Notes: generated by a model from the letters alone, not told the origin. 44,833 nt of DNA from Candidatus Woesearchaeota archaeon (GCA_018302335.1 JAGVZT010000050.1:1-44833); one strand, 5' to 3'. Shown: positions 34,085 through 40,893, counted from the first letter of the stretch. Made by a program: numbers and translations.

Positions 34085-34540
34085 ATGGTCCGCTGGCAGC
34101 GCCTCATCTGGATTCTCGCCGCGCTTCTCTGGCTCATGCTCGTCTACCAGCTGGGCCGGAAGCTGCTCGGGGGAAGCTGGAGCGCCGAACAGATAGGGCT
34201 GGCTCTCTTTTCCTTCTTCACCACGGTGCTTCTTGGCATCTACGTTTCGCTGAACGGAAAGCTGTCCTTCCTCTCCGGGCAGTTCGAGCAGTTCCAGATG
34301 CGGGTCGCTGCGATGGACACGCGGATGGTCGCAGTAGAGACTCGGATGGGAGCGGTGGAAGTGCGGATGGGAGCAGTGGAAGTGCGGATGGGACAGGTGG
34401 AAACGCGGATAGGGGCAGTGGAGACGCGGCTAGGTGCAGTGGAGGTGCGGATAGGGGGGGTGGAGACACGCATGGCGGGGGTGGAACGGGCTCTGGAAGG
34501 CCTGGCAGTCGAGGTGCGCGCCCTCCGGCGCCACCGATAA
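34085..34540 (+). CDS. Membrane protein with heptad-repeat coiled coil
   Basis: The protein has 151 residues. Two N-terminal helices (about 6-24, LIWILAALLWLMLVYQLG; and 36-60, IGLALFSFFTTVLLGIYVSL) are followed by about 85 residues of perfect heptads of the type ETRMGAV/EVRIGGV. The repeat sets up a continuous coiled coil with Met/Ile/Leu and Val at core positions and Glu/Arg flanking, so it should oligomerise. The tail is RALRRHR. It begins directly after the stop of the 28-residue peptide, which suggests they act together. No known family was recognised; coiled-coil membrane proteins of this kind could be scaffolds. Confidence 0.8.
   Translation: MVRWQRLIWILAALLWLMLVYQLGRKLLGGSWSAEQIGLALFSFFTTVLLGIYVSLNGKLSFLSGQFEQFQMRVAAMDTRMVAVETRMGAVEVRMGAVEVRMGQVETRIGAVETRLGAVEVRIGGVETRMAGVERALEGLAVEVRALRRHR
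34312..34500 (+). repeat. 21-bp tandem repeats encoding coiled-coil heptads
   Basis: About eight to nine imperfect 21-bp units vary on the theme GTGGAG(A/G)(C/T)GCGGATGGGAGCA. Each encodes one seven-residue heptad, so unit gain or loss keeps the frame and lengthens or shortens the coil by two helical turns. Confidence 0.75.
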
Positions 34541-34550
34541 GAGCAAGTAA

Positions 34551-34616
34551 TCGGCCGCGATGCCGTATCCGGGCTGTCTCGCCGGAATGGCGGATATTAT
34601 CGCACATTGCGGCCGA
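34551..34616. other. Long imperfect inverted repeat / structured element
   Basis: The arms TCGGCCGCGATG (34551-34562) and CATTGCGGCCGA (34605-34616) pair over 12 bp with one G-T. Inside, TATCCG (34566-34571) pairs with CGGATA (34591-34596). The element sits between the coiled-coil gene stop and the TATA of the next gene. It has no T-run, so it is not a typical U-rich terminator; it could be an RNA structure or protein-binding site. Confidence 0.5.
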
Positions 34617-34640
34617 CCCTTTGCTGAGCAGACGTCATGC

Positions 34641-34648
34641 ATTTAAAG
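34641..34648 (+). promoter_or_regulatory. TATA box of polytopic membrane protein
   Basis: ATTTAAAG is centred about 25 nt upstream of the ATG at 34669, supporting that start over an in-frame ATG at 34072. Confidence 0.55.
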
Positions 34649-34668
34649 GAGCGCCGCCCTGGAGCGGC

Positions 34669-35604
34669 ATGCCAAACAACCGGTTCGACCTGCTGATGTC
34701 GCTGCTGGGCTGCTGGCTCCTCGCCGGACTGTATCTCGATGGTTGGGCGCACATCCACCTTGAGGAGCTGGAGAGCTTCTTCACGCCCTGGCATGCGGTG
34801 CTGTACTCCGGCTTCTTTGCCCTCGCTGGGACCCTGGTGCTGCGTATCCTGCTGCAGCGCGCGGTTCCGCCAGGCTATGGTCCCTCTCTGGGGGGTGTTG
34901 GGCTGTTCCTCGCAGGAGGCGCTGCGGACATGGTGTGGCACATCGTCTTCGGCGTCGAGGCCGGTGTGGATGCGCTCCTCAGCCCCACGCACCTGTTCCT
35001 TGCCGTCGGCGGAGTTCTCATCATCACCGGGCCGCTGCGCGCGACCCTGCGGCGCGAGGAGCCGCAGGTAGGCTGGAGGGCTCTGCTCCCCGCGATGCTC
35101 TCCCTTCTCACGCTGTTGTCCATCCTCGCATTCTTCACGGAATACGCGCACCCCTTCTCGCGGATGTGGTCTGCAGCGCCGAACGCCGCACCTGACGGAG
35201 ATGAGGCGTTCCTGCGCCACGCGGTGGGCATCGCAGGCGTCATCCTCCAGAGCGCGCTGCTCGTGGGCGTGCTGCTCTTCGCCAGGCGCCGCTGGAAGCT
35301 GCCCAGGGGAGGCGTTTTCCTCATCGTCACCGCGAGCAGCCTGCTCGTCCTGTTCATGCACCAGAAATATCTCGTGACCGGCTTTCTGCCGCTGGCACTC
35401 GCGGCAGCGCTGGGGGGAATCGCCGGGGAGGTGCTCTCCAGAGTCTCGCTGCGACTCTTCGCCGCCCTCCTGCCCGCGTCGCTCTATGCCTTCTACTTTA
35501 CGGCGGTGCTGCTCACCACCGGCACATGGTGGAGCGTCCATTTCTGGCCGGGAGCCGTGGTGGTCGCCGGGATAACGGGCCTTCTGGTGAGCTACCTGGG
35601 ATAG
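34669..35604 (+). CDS. Polytopic membrane protein with conserved-looking His motifs
   Basis: The protein has 311 residues from ATG 34669; the frame is open much further upstream but that part shadows the coiled-coil gene. It has about eight or nine hydrophobic helices. Short polar motifs sit at helix ends: GWAHIH, FFTPWHA, ADMVWHIVFGVE, LLSPTHLFL and FMHQKYL. The clustered His residues suggest metal or haem binding, or proton transfer. I recall bacterial hypothetical proteins with similar WH..FG and SPTHL motifs but cannot name the family. The TAG stop lies one base from the convergent peptidase stop (35606-35608). Confidence 0.8.
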   Translation: MPNNRFDLLMSLLGCWLLAGLYLDGWAHIHLEELESFFTPWHAVLYSGFFALAGTLVLRILLQRAVPPGYGPSLGGVGLFLAGGAADMVWHIVFGVEAGVDALLSPTHLFLAVGGVLIITGPLRATLRREEPQVGWRALLPAMLSLLTLLSILAFFTEYAHPFSRMWSAAPNAAPDGDEAFLRHAVGIAGVILQSALLVGVLLFARRRWKLPRGGVFLIVTASSLLVLFMHQKYLVTGFLPLALAAALGGIAGEVLSRVSLRLFAALLPASLYAFYFTAVLLTTGTWWSVHFWPGAVVVAGITGLLVSYLG

Positions 35605-35605
35605 G

Positions 35606-36487
35606 TCACACCCGCGCAGGGAGCGCGATGCGGTAGGGCTGCGCGTATTCCGGGTGATGGGTGCGCAACTGGAGTTCCGCGGGAATGCAGGACTCCTCCG
35701 CGAAAATCTCCCGGAGAGGCCTCTCGTCCAGGAAATCCGAGGCGAGCGGCTCGTACCAGGTGTAGAGCAGCTTGTCCAGCATGAGGCCGTTGTTGCACTG
35801 CCCCTTGGGAAGCCGCTGGAATATGGAATCCTTCAGCGAGACGCTTGCCGCCGTGAGCTCGCGCATGTCCTCGTACCACGCATCCAGGACGCGCCGCTGC
35901 TCGCCCCGCTGGAACGAGGGCGCCAGCTGCTCCGCATAGAGATTGACCAGGGCAGCGTAGTCCCGCCACTCCGACGCCCGCTCTCTGCACTCGTCGGCGA
36001 GCTCGGGAAGGATTTCTCGCCCGCAGAATTCCGCCGAGGCCCTCCCTCCGACGTAGCACGCGAGGCTCTCTTCCAGCGGATAATCGATGCCCCATCCCCG
36101 CGCCGAGCGGGTGTTGTGCAGGGCCTCGTGGAAGAAGATGTCCAGCAGCGCGCTCAGCGGGCGCTCGATGAGGTCCTTGGTGAGCGGAAAGGAGCCGGAG
36201 ACCGCTGCCGGCGAGCGGCCGTGCACGTGCAAGCCGGACGCAGCGAGGCCAGCAGCCCGTTTCCTCCCCCGGTGTATGGACGCCGGATCCATGCTCATCT
36301 CGAACGGCGCCCCTCCGGGAAGCGCGGTCATCACCGCTCCGGGATACGAGACCACCAGGGAGTAGACCGGATGCGCCTCCTCGAACCCCTCGAATGTCCC
36401 TCCGGGCTGCATCCCCAGGTCATAAGCGAAGCGGCGCGCTCTCCCAATGAGGTCCTGACACGCTCTGAGGGAAGGCATTTGAGCCAT
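35606..36487 (-). CDS. Putative zinc metallopeptidase (HExxH)
   Basis: The protein has 293 residues from ATG 36487; a GTG at 36523 in the same frame sits on the TATA box and is unlikely. Residues around 148-178 (FFHEALHNTRS, then PLEESLACYVG) form the HExxH motif plus a downstream EExx(A/S) pair, the arrangement of gluzincin-type peptidases and of the DUF2265/PF10023 putative aminopeptidases. The surrounding sequence is helical and Arg/Glu-rich. There is no signal peptide, so it acts in the cytosol. The substrate is unknown. It is divergent from TFB across a 171-nt region with two TATA boxes. Confidence 0.75.
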   Translation of the reverse strand: MAQMPSLRACQDLIGRARRFAYDLGMQPGGTFEGFEEAHPVYSLVVSYPGAVMTALPGGAPFEMSMDPASIHRGRKRAAGLAASGLHVHGRSPAAVSGSFPLTKDLIERPLSALLDIFFHEALHNTRSARGWGIDYPLEESLACYVGGRASAEFCGREILPELADECRERASEWRDYAALVNLYAEQLAPSFQRGEQRRVLDAWYEDMRELTAASVSLKDSIFQRLPKGQCNNGLMLDKLLYTWYEPLASDFLDERPLREIFAEESCIPAELQLRTHHPEYAQPYRIALPARV

Positions 36488-36502
36488 CAACGTCGCTGAA
36501 TC

Positions 36503-36511
36503 TTTATAAAA
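36503..36511 (-). promoter_or_regulatory. TATA box of metallopeptidase gene
   Basis: On the minus strand TTTTATAAA is centred about 20-29 nt from the candidate ATGs at 36487 and 36478. Confidence 0.5.
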
Positions 36512-36609
36512 TTTACCACTCACAAATGATATATTTATTTCAGTATATGGCTGGTTTTCTGGGCCCGGGTGCTTTTTCCTGCTCGCGCAGACCTCGGATT
36601 TCCATAAGC

Positions 36610-36618
36610 TTTATATAG
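36610..36618 (+). promoter_or_regulatory. TATA box of TFB gene
   Basis: TTTATATAG preceded by AAGC (a BRE-like stretch) is the best TATA in the window. It predicts a start near 36640, giving TFB a short leader of about 19 nt to the ATG at 36659. Confidence 0.65.
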
Positions 36619-36658
36619 TCAGTCCCTCTCCTGTTTAAAAAACTATCGTGTGGTTCTG

Positions 36659-37573
36659 ATGGCTCAATTCGCCAAGAAATGCCCGGAATGCGGCGGCGGT
36701 CTCAACCTGCTCTGGAACCGCGCGCACGGCGAGGTGACCTGCCGGGACTGCGGGCTGGTCATCGAGGAGAAGATGGTCGACTTCGGCCAGGAATGGCGCG
36801 ATTTCGATGACGCCCCGGGCCAGAGGCGCGCAGGCGCCCCGATGACCTACACCCAGTACGATAGAGGCCTCGGCACGGAAGTCGGCACGAGAGCGGACCT
36901 CAGCAAGCTCGCGCAGCGGGACCGCAGCAAGTTCTTCCGCCTCCGGAAATGGCAGTACCGGGTATCGACGGCCATCGAGCGCAACCTCAAGATGGCGCTC
37001 GCGGAGATGAAGCGCGTCTCCTCGTACCTGCGCCTTCCAGGCTCCGTGGACGAGGAGGCCGCGCGCATCTACACCCAGGCGGTGCAGCGCGGACTGGTGC
37101 GGGGGAGGAGCATGGAGAGCGTCGTCGCAGGTGTCCTGTACGCCGCCTGCCGCAGAAACGAGGTCCCGCGCACTCTCGACGAGATCTCCGAGGCGAGCGG
37201 GATTGACAAGAAGGAAATCGGGCGGACCTACCGCTTCATCACCCGCGAGCTTGGCATCAAGGTGCTGCCGAGCAATCCCGCTGATTACATCGCGCGGTTC
37301 GCGTCAGCCTTGAAGCTCACCGCGGAGACTCAGAGCCGCGCGCTGCGCATCCTGGAACAGGCCCAGGACGCGGAGCTCACTTCCGGCAGAGGACCGACGG
37401 GAATAGCCGCAGCGGCGCTGTACGTCGCAGCGCTCATCCACGCCGAGCGCCGCACCCAGCGCGAAGTCGCCGATGTCGCAGGGGTCACGGAAGTCACGAT
37501 ACGCAACCGCTACAAGGAGCTTCTTGACCGACTAGGCCTTGAGAAGGAAGTGGACAAGGCGCGGGAAGACTAG
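36659..37573 (+). CDS. tfb: Transcription initiation factor IIB (TFB)
   Basis: The protein has 304 residues, the usual TFB length. Residues 8-31 form the N-terminal zinc ribbon (CPECGG, then CRDCGLV). The B-reader/linker contains 'EWRDFDD' and a GTEVG-like segment. Two cyclin-fold repeats follow: the first around 100-195 (SVVAGVLYAACRRNEVPRTL) and the second at 200-295 (GIAAAALYVAALIHAERRTQ) ending in the HTH VTEVTIRNRYKEL that contacts the BRE. It recruits RNA polymerase to TBP-bound promoters. I chose ATG 36659 over GTG 36650 because it removes only three residues and fits the zinc-ribbon N-terminus. Its TAG shares CTAG with the convergent alkyltransferase gene. Confidence 0.97.
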   Translation: MAQFAKKCPECGGGLNLLWNRAHGEVTCRDCGLVIEEKMVDFGQEWRDFDDAPGQRRAGAPMTYTQYDRGLGTEVGTRADLSKLAQRDRSKFFRLRKWQYRVSTAIERNLKMALAEMKRVSSYLRLPGSVDEEAARIYTQAVQRGLVRGRSMESVVAGVLYAACRRNEVPRTLDEISEASGIDKKEIGRTYRFITRELGIKVLPSNPADYIARFASALKLTAETQSRALRILEQAQDAELTSGRGPTGIAAAALYVAALIHAERRTQREVADVAGVTEVTIRNRYKELLDRLGLEKEVDKARED

Positions 37574-37866
37574 AAGCGGAACAGCGCGCGTGAGAAGTTG
37601 ACAATGCGGCCATGCTCCACCGTGATGCCCTCCTGGCGAAGCATCCGTGCTTTCGTGGCAGTGCCGCCCGCGAAGCCGCCAAGCTCTCCGCTGGCCTTCA
37701 CCACGCGGTGGCACGGGACGACAGGAGCGTGAGGATTGCGGTTCAGCGCGTTGCCCACCGCGCGGTACGCACGGTTGCCCATGGCTCTGGCAAGCTCGCG
37801 ATAGGTCGTGACCTTGCCTCTCGGGACGCGCGCGGTGAGCTTCCAGACGCGCTCGTCAAAGCGCAT
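37570..37866 (-). CDS. ogt: Short O6-alkylguanine-DNA alkyltransferase
   Basis: The protein has 98 residues from ATG 37866. It holds the whole DNA-binding catalytic domain: VTTYRELARAMG (Tyr and recognition helix), RAVGNALNRNP (arginine finger) and the active site VVPCHRVV with the acceptor Cys, then GGFAGG. The usual N-terminal half of Ogt/Ada-C is absent, giving an ATL-like size, but ATLs have Trp or Ala in place of the Cys, so this looks like an active minimal transferase that removes alkyl groups from O6-guanine in one suicidal step. An upstream in-frame ATG (37932) is inside the preceding zinc-ribbon gene. It overlaps that gene by 11 nt and is probably co-transcribed. Confidence 0.9.
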   Translation of the reverse strand: MRFDERVWKLTARVPRGKVTTYRELARAMGNRAYRAVGNALNRNPHAPVVPCHRVVKASGELGGFAGGTATKARMLRQEGITVEHGRIVNFSRALFRF

Positions 37867-38023
37867 CTGCCTTGTCCACCGAGACTTCGTTGAGGATGTC
37901 CTGGGCGCTCTTGACCTTCTGCCAGGTTCCACGCCGGTCGCAGTAGCCGCAACGCGAAGGCAGGGGCTTTCCCTCCTTCACCGTGTGCCGGTAGCCGCAA
38001 TTGGTGCACTGCAGTTGGACCAT
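37856..38023 (-). CDS. Small zinc-ribbon protein
   Basis: The protein has 55 residues and starts MVQLQCTNCGYRHTVKEG. Two CxxC knuckles (CTNC and CGYC) about 16 residues apart form a rubredoxin-like zinc ribbon, followed by a WQKVKSAQDILNEV helix. The TATA TTTAAATAG at 38044-38053 is 26 nt upstream of the ATG. Its end overlaps the alkyltransferase start, so the two are cotranslated; a role in nucleic-acid work is plausible but unproven. Confidence 0.7.
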   Translation of the reverse strand: MVQLQCTNCGYRHTVKEGKPLPSRCGYCDRRGTWQKVKSAQDILNEVSVDKADAL

Positions 38024-38043
38024 GATTTTCCCGGAGCGAGCCC

Positions 38044-38053
38044 GCTATTTAAA
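38044..38053 (-). promoter_or_regulatory. TATA box overlapping upstream stop codon
   Basis: On the minus strand GTTTAAATAG contains the TAA stop (38049-38051) of the upstream zinc-ribbon gene and lies 26 nt from the ATG at 38023. Confidence 0.6.
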
Positions 38054-38231
38054 CCTTCTGTCCAGTCTCTCTGGAGAATCCGCAGCGCGTGCAGACAATC
38101 ATGCCAGTTGAAGGATTGTACTTGAGGCTCAGCATGCCGCACTGCGGGCACTTCTTCACCGGAGAGAGCATGTCAAGATTGTCCAGCAGCTCGCTGTAGG
38201 GGTCCGGGATGTCCGGGTCGCGGGGCCTCAT
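38049..38231 (-). CDS. Small zinc-ribbon protein
   Basis: The protein has 60 residues from ATG 38231, chosen because a TATA box lies 26 nt upstream; a more distal in-frame ATG would begin inside fibrillarin. An acidic N-terminal helix (DPYSELLDNLDML) precedes a CPQCGM...CTRCGF zinc ribbon with 19 residues between the knuckles. This resembles small archaeal Zn-ribbon proteins with the 'P..G.I.C..CG' spacing. No function can be named. Confidence 0.7.
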   Translation of the reverse strand: MRPRDPDIPDPYSELLDNLDMLSPVKKCPQCGMLSLKYNPSTGMIVCTRCGFSRETGQKV

Positions 38232-38252
38232 GCCGCGGAAAGCGGCAGGGCG

Positions 38253-38262
38253 GCATAAAAAT
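38253..38262 (-). promoter_or_regulatory. TATA box abutting fibrillarin stop
   Basis: On the minus strand ATTTTTATGC directly follows the TAG of fibrillarin (38263-38265) and lies 26 nt before the ATG at 38231. Confidence 0.5.
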
Positions 38263-38940
38263 CTACCGCCGCTTGCACACGAAGAAGGCGTGGTCCGCCT
38301 GGAACGGCGCGAGGTCACGGACATCCGCAACGATGAGCTCCCGCTCCAGCGCCGCGCGGACCTCGCGGAAGAGCTGCTGCGGCCGCTTCGTCACGTCGAT
38401 GCTCCGCGCCTTGACGCACAGGACGCAGAATCCTCCTGGCTTGAGGAACTGCCGGACGTTCTTCAGGAAAATCTCCACCTGGGCGCGCTGGGCGATGTCC
38501 TGGTAGAGGAAGTCCGCGCCCAGCACCCGGTCCGCGTACCGCTCCGGATGGTTGGCATCGGCGAGGATAGGGTGCACGTTCTGCCGCTGCTCCGCGAGGA
38601 ACACCAGTTCCCTGCAGACTCTTGGAGCGGATTCGACGGCGAAGACGATGCCTTTCGGCCCGACGATGTCGCTGACGTGCGATACCGTTGTCCCGGTCGA
38701 AGCCCCGAGGTACAGGACCAATGCGCCTTCCTGCAGGCCCAGCTGGTTCAGGCCATTGAGCACCGCAGCGGCGAGTTTGCTCCGCTTCGGATCCCAGGCG
38801 CGGCACTCTCCGGAGTCGGTGCGGATGAGCTGCTCCCCGTAGACCGAGGCGCCGGGGACGAGGTTCCTGGTGACCATGAGCCCGCGCTTTCCCAGCCACA
38901 GACGGAAGATGCCCGGGAATGCGGTGCGTTCAGGCTGCAT
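38263..38940 (-). CDS. flpA: Fibrillarin-like rRNA/tRNA 2'-O-methyltransferase
   Basis: The protein has 225 residues, the usual archaeal length. It has the N-terminal fibrillarin strand region (VYGEQLIR, YRAWDPKRSKLAA-like 'CRAWDPKRSKLAA'), the SAM-binding motif ALVLYLGASTGTTVSHVSD, the acidic VFAVE strand end, and 'ADFLYQDIAQRAQVEIFLKN'. It is the catalytic subunit of the C/D-box RNP, working with Nop5 and L7Ae to methylate rRNA and tRNA 2'-OH groups guided by sRNAs (family knowledge). Nop5, often adjacent in archaea, is not in this window. The TATA is 26 nt upstream, so the mRNA is probably leaderless. Confidence 0.93.
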   Translation of the reverse strand: MQPERTAFPGIFRLWLGKRGLMVTRNLVPGASVYGEQLIRTDSGECRAWDPKRSKLAAAVLNGLNQLGLQEGALVLYLGASTGTTVSHVSDIVGPKGIVFAVESAPRVCRELVFLAEQRQNVHPILADANHPERYADRVLGADFLYQDIAQRAQVEIFLKNVRQFLKPGGFCVLCVKARSIDVTKRPQQLFREVRAALERELIVADVRDLAPFQADHAFFVCKRR

Positions 38941-38960
38941 GCCGCGAGGAGCGTCTGCCG

Positions 38961-38970
38961 CCTTAAAAAG
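38961..38970 (-). promoter_or_regulatory. TATA box of fibrillarin gene
   Basis: On the minus strand CTTTTTAAGG is centred 26 nt upstream of the ATG at 38940. Confidence 0.55.
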
Positions 38971-39100
38971 ATGTCCATCCGGCGGCCCAGCAGAAACCAG
39001 ACCTCGACCGGAATCCCGCGAGGGTTCCCGGCTTTCTCACCGGAGGAACGGATATTCTCCACAAGGCGGCCGATTTCACGCTGCGGATTCGGCCATAAGT

Positions 39101-39108
39101 CTATAAAG
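39101..39108 (+). promoter_or_regulatory. TATA box of RIO kinase gene
   Basis: CTATAAAG lies about 26 nt before the ATG at 39131. It excludes the earlier out-of-frame ATGs at 39123 and 39126. Confidence 0.55.
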
Positions 39109-39130
39109 CGGCCAGGCTCCAGATGATGCG

Positions 39131-39853
39131 ATGCGTCGCACCCTTTCCGAGAGGTTCAAGACCTACGGCAATGTCTTCGACCACTTCACCGTGCGCACGG
39201 TCATCGAGCTGAGCAGCAAGCTCGATTTCGACGCCTATTCCCTGAGCCCGCTCTTCATCGGCAAGGAGAGCAATGTCTTCCTCTGCGAACGGAAGGACGA
39301 CCTCATGGTGCTCAAGCTCTACCGACTGGAGAGCTGCGACTTCAACCGCATGTACGACTACATCCGCTGCGACCCGAGGTTCACCTCGCTCAAGCGCCAG
39401 CGCAGGAAGGTCATCTTCGCGTGGGCGCAGCGCGAGTACCGGAACCTGCACAAGGCGCGCGAGGGCGGAGTCCGCGTTCCGACGCCCTATGCCTTCCTGA
39501 ACAATGTGCTGGCGATGGAGATGGTCGGGGACGAGGACCCTGCCTCCAAGGTGAAGGACAATCCGCCCGCGGACATGGGAGCGTTTTTTCGCCTTGTCGT
39601 TGAGCAGATGAAGCTCCTCCATAAGGCAGGGCTGGTGCACGGGGACCTCTCGCCGTTCAACATCCTCAACCACCGCGACGCGCCGGTGCTCATCGACTTC
39701 TCCCAGGCAACGCCCACGGACGCGCCCAACTCGATGGAGCTCCTCACCCGCGACGTGCGCAACGTCTGCAAGTATTTCGTGAAGTCCGGCGTTCCTGCCG
39801 ACCAGGAGCAGGTGAAGGCGGAAATCATCGCTATGGGCAAAAAACCTTTATAA
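39131..39853 (+). CDS. rio1: RIO1-family serine protein kinase
   Basis: The protein has 240 residues. The RIO ATP-binding loop is FIGKESNVFLCE, the Lys strand is MVLKLYRLESCDF, the flexible loop contains RRKVIFAWAQREYRNL, the hinge is LAMEMVG, the catalytic loop LVHGDLSPFNIL and the metal loop VLIDFSQAT. RIO kinases act in maturation of the small ribosomal subunit, using ATP hydrolysis or phosphorylation to release late factors (family knowledge). It lies next to fibrillarin across a divergent promoter, a ribosome-biogenesis neighbourhood. Its TAA stop is embedded in the TATA of the next gene. Confidence 0.93.
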   Translation: MRRTLSERFKTYGNVFDHFTVRTVIELSSKLDFDAYSLSPLFIGKESNVFLCERKDDLMVLKLYRLESCDFNRMYDYIRCDPRFTSLKRQRRKVIFAWAQREYRNLHKAREGGVRVPTPYAFLNNVLAMEMVGDEDPASKVKDNPPADMGAFFRLVVEQMKLLHKAGLVHGDLSPFNILNHRDAPVLIDFSQATPTDAPNSMELLTRDVRNVCKYFVKSGVPADQEQVKAEIIAMGKKPL

Positions 39854-39854
39854 G
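39847..39854 (+). promoter_or_regulatory. TATA box containing the RIO kinase stop codon
   Basis: TTTATAAG includes the TAA at 39851-39853 and is centred about 26 nt from the ATG at 39876. Confidence 0.6.
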
Positions 39855-39875
39855 CGGGGCGCCTTCCAGCCGGAT

Positions 39876-40559
39876 ATGCCTGACTGGAAGAGGTGCTGCA
39901 TCGTCATCCCCGCCTACAACGAGGAGTCCTCTGTTGCGGCAGTGGTGAAGGGCCTTCGCACCGCGGGCTTCTCCCGCGTGCTGGTGGTGGACGACGGCAG
40001 CAGGGACCGCACCGCGGAAAGCGCGGAGCGAGCCGGAGCGGCCGTGCTGCGCCACTCCCTCAACCGGGGCCTCGGAGGAGCGCTCGCCACTGGCATCCAG
40101 GCCGCGCTCCGCACGAACGCAGAGTACATCATCACCTGCGACGCCGACGGTCAGCACGCTGTCGAGGATGTGGAGCGCGTCGCTGGAGCGCTGGCGAGCG
40201 GAGAGGCGGACGCGGTCATCGGCTCCCGGCTCCTGCGTCCTGGCGGGATGCCGCTCATCCGCAGGGCGGGCAACATGGGCCTCAATGTCATCACCTTCGC
40301 CCTCTTCGGCATCTGGGTCACGGACTCCCAGAGCGGGCTGCGCGGCTTCACCCGCTCTGCTGCGGAGAAACTCCGCATCGAATCCAACCGGATGGAAGTG
40401 TCATCGGAGATCATCCACGAGATACGCAGGAACAGGCTGCGCTTCAAGGAGGTGCCCATCCGGGCCATCTACACGGATTATTCCCTGGCGCATGGCCAGA
40501 GCCACCTGAACGCCGCGAACATCCTGCTCAAGCTCATGCTGAAAAAGCTATTGAGGTGA
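39876..40559 (+). CDS. Family 2 glycosyltransferase (dolichyl-phosphate sugar transferase type)
   Basis: The protein has 227 residues. GT-A signatures: IVIPAYNEESSV at the N-terminus, VVDDGSRDRT, the DxD-type metal site in CDADGQH and the acceptor motif DSQSGLRGF. It most resembles polyprenyl/dolichyl-phosphate-mannose or -glucose synthases, which load a sugar on a lipid carrier for surface glycosylation (family knowledge). No transmembrane helices are visible; the partner membrane protein DUF2304 follows four bases later. The TGA stop is part of an SD (GAGGTGA) for that gene. It may feed N-glycosylation of the sequon-rich surface proteins (inference). Confidence 0.9.
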   Translation: MPDWKRCCIVIPAYNEESSVAAVVKGLRTAGFSRVLVVDDGSRDRTAESAERAGAAVLRHSLNRGLGGALATGIQAALRTNAEYIITCDADGQHAVEDVERVAGALASGEADAVIGSRLLRPGGMPLIRRAGNMGLNVITFALFGIWVTDSQSGLRGFTRSAAEKLRIESNRMEVSSEIIHEIRRNRLRFKEVPIRAIYTDYSLAHGQSHLNAANILLKLMLKKLLR

Positions 40560-40563
40560 AAGG

Positions 40564-40893
40564 ATGGCACTTCTGGAGATACTGGCCGGCGCGTTCGCGC
40601 TCTTTGCGATGAGCAGGGTCTTCCTCCGCGCGAAGGAGCGCAAGATATCCATCGCGGAGACTGCCTTCTGGGTGCTGGTCTGGGTGGGGATGCTCGTGAT
40701 ACTCCTCGTGCCCGAGGCTTCCAGTTTCATCGCAAAGCCCCTGGGCATCGGCCGCGGCCTGGACCTCGCGTTCTCGGCCGGCCTGGTGGTGCTGTTCTAC
40801 CTGCTCTTCCGCCTCTATGTCAAAGTGGATGCCATGGAGCGGGATATCACCTCTTTGGTGCGCCAGGAGGCGCTCCGCGGGATGAAAAAATGA
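40564..40893 (+). CDS. DUF2304 membrane protein
   Basis: The protein has 109 residues. Three hydrophobic helices (about 3-18, 30-50, 63-83) and a basic-acidic coiled tail (KVDAMERDITSLVRQEAL). The motif KERKISIAETAFWVLVW is typical of DUF2304, a family nearly always found beside GT2 dolichyl-phosphate transferases and thought to be their membrane anchor or flippase partner (memory). It starts after an SD overlapping the upstream stop, and its TGA overlaps the next ATG (ATGA). Confidence 0.85.
   Translation: MALLEILAGAFALFAMSRVFLRAKERKISIAETAFWVLVWVGMLVILLVPEASSFIAKPLGIGRGLDLAFSAGLVVLFYLLFRLYVKVDAMERDITSLVRQEALRGMKK

Noticed and set aside
34312-34500. CRISPR-like array
   Set aside because: The 21-bp units are contiguous with no spacers and encode a regular coiled coil.
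34551-34616. A second tRNA gene
   Set aside because: No T-arm GTTC/TTCRA motif or cloverleaf can be drawn.
34072-34668. Upstream extension of the polytopic membrane protein to 34072
   Set aside because: It overlaps the coiled-coil gene in another frame and gives Gly/Asp/Arg low-complexity; a TATA box at 34641 fixes the start at 34669.
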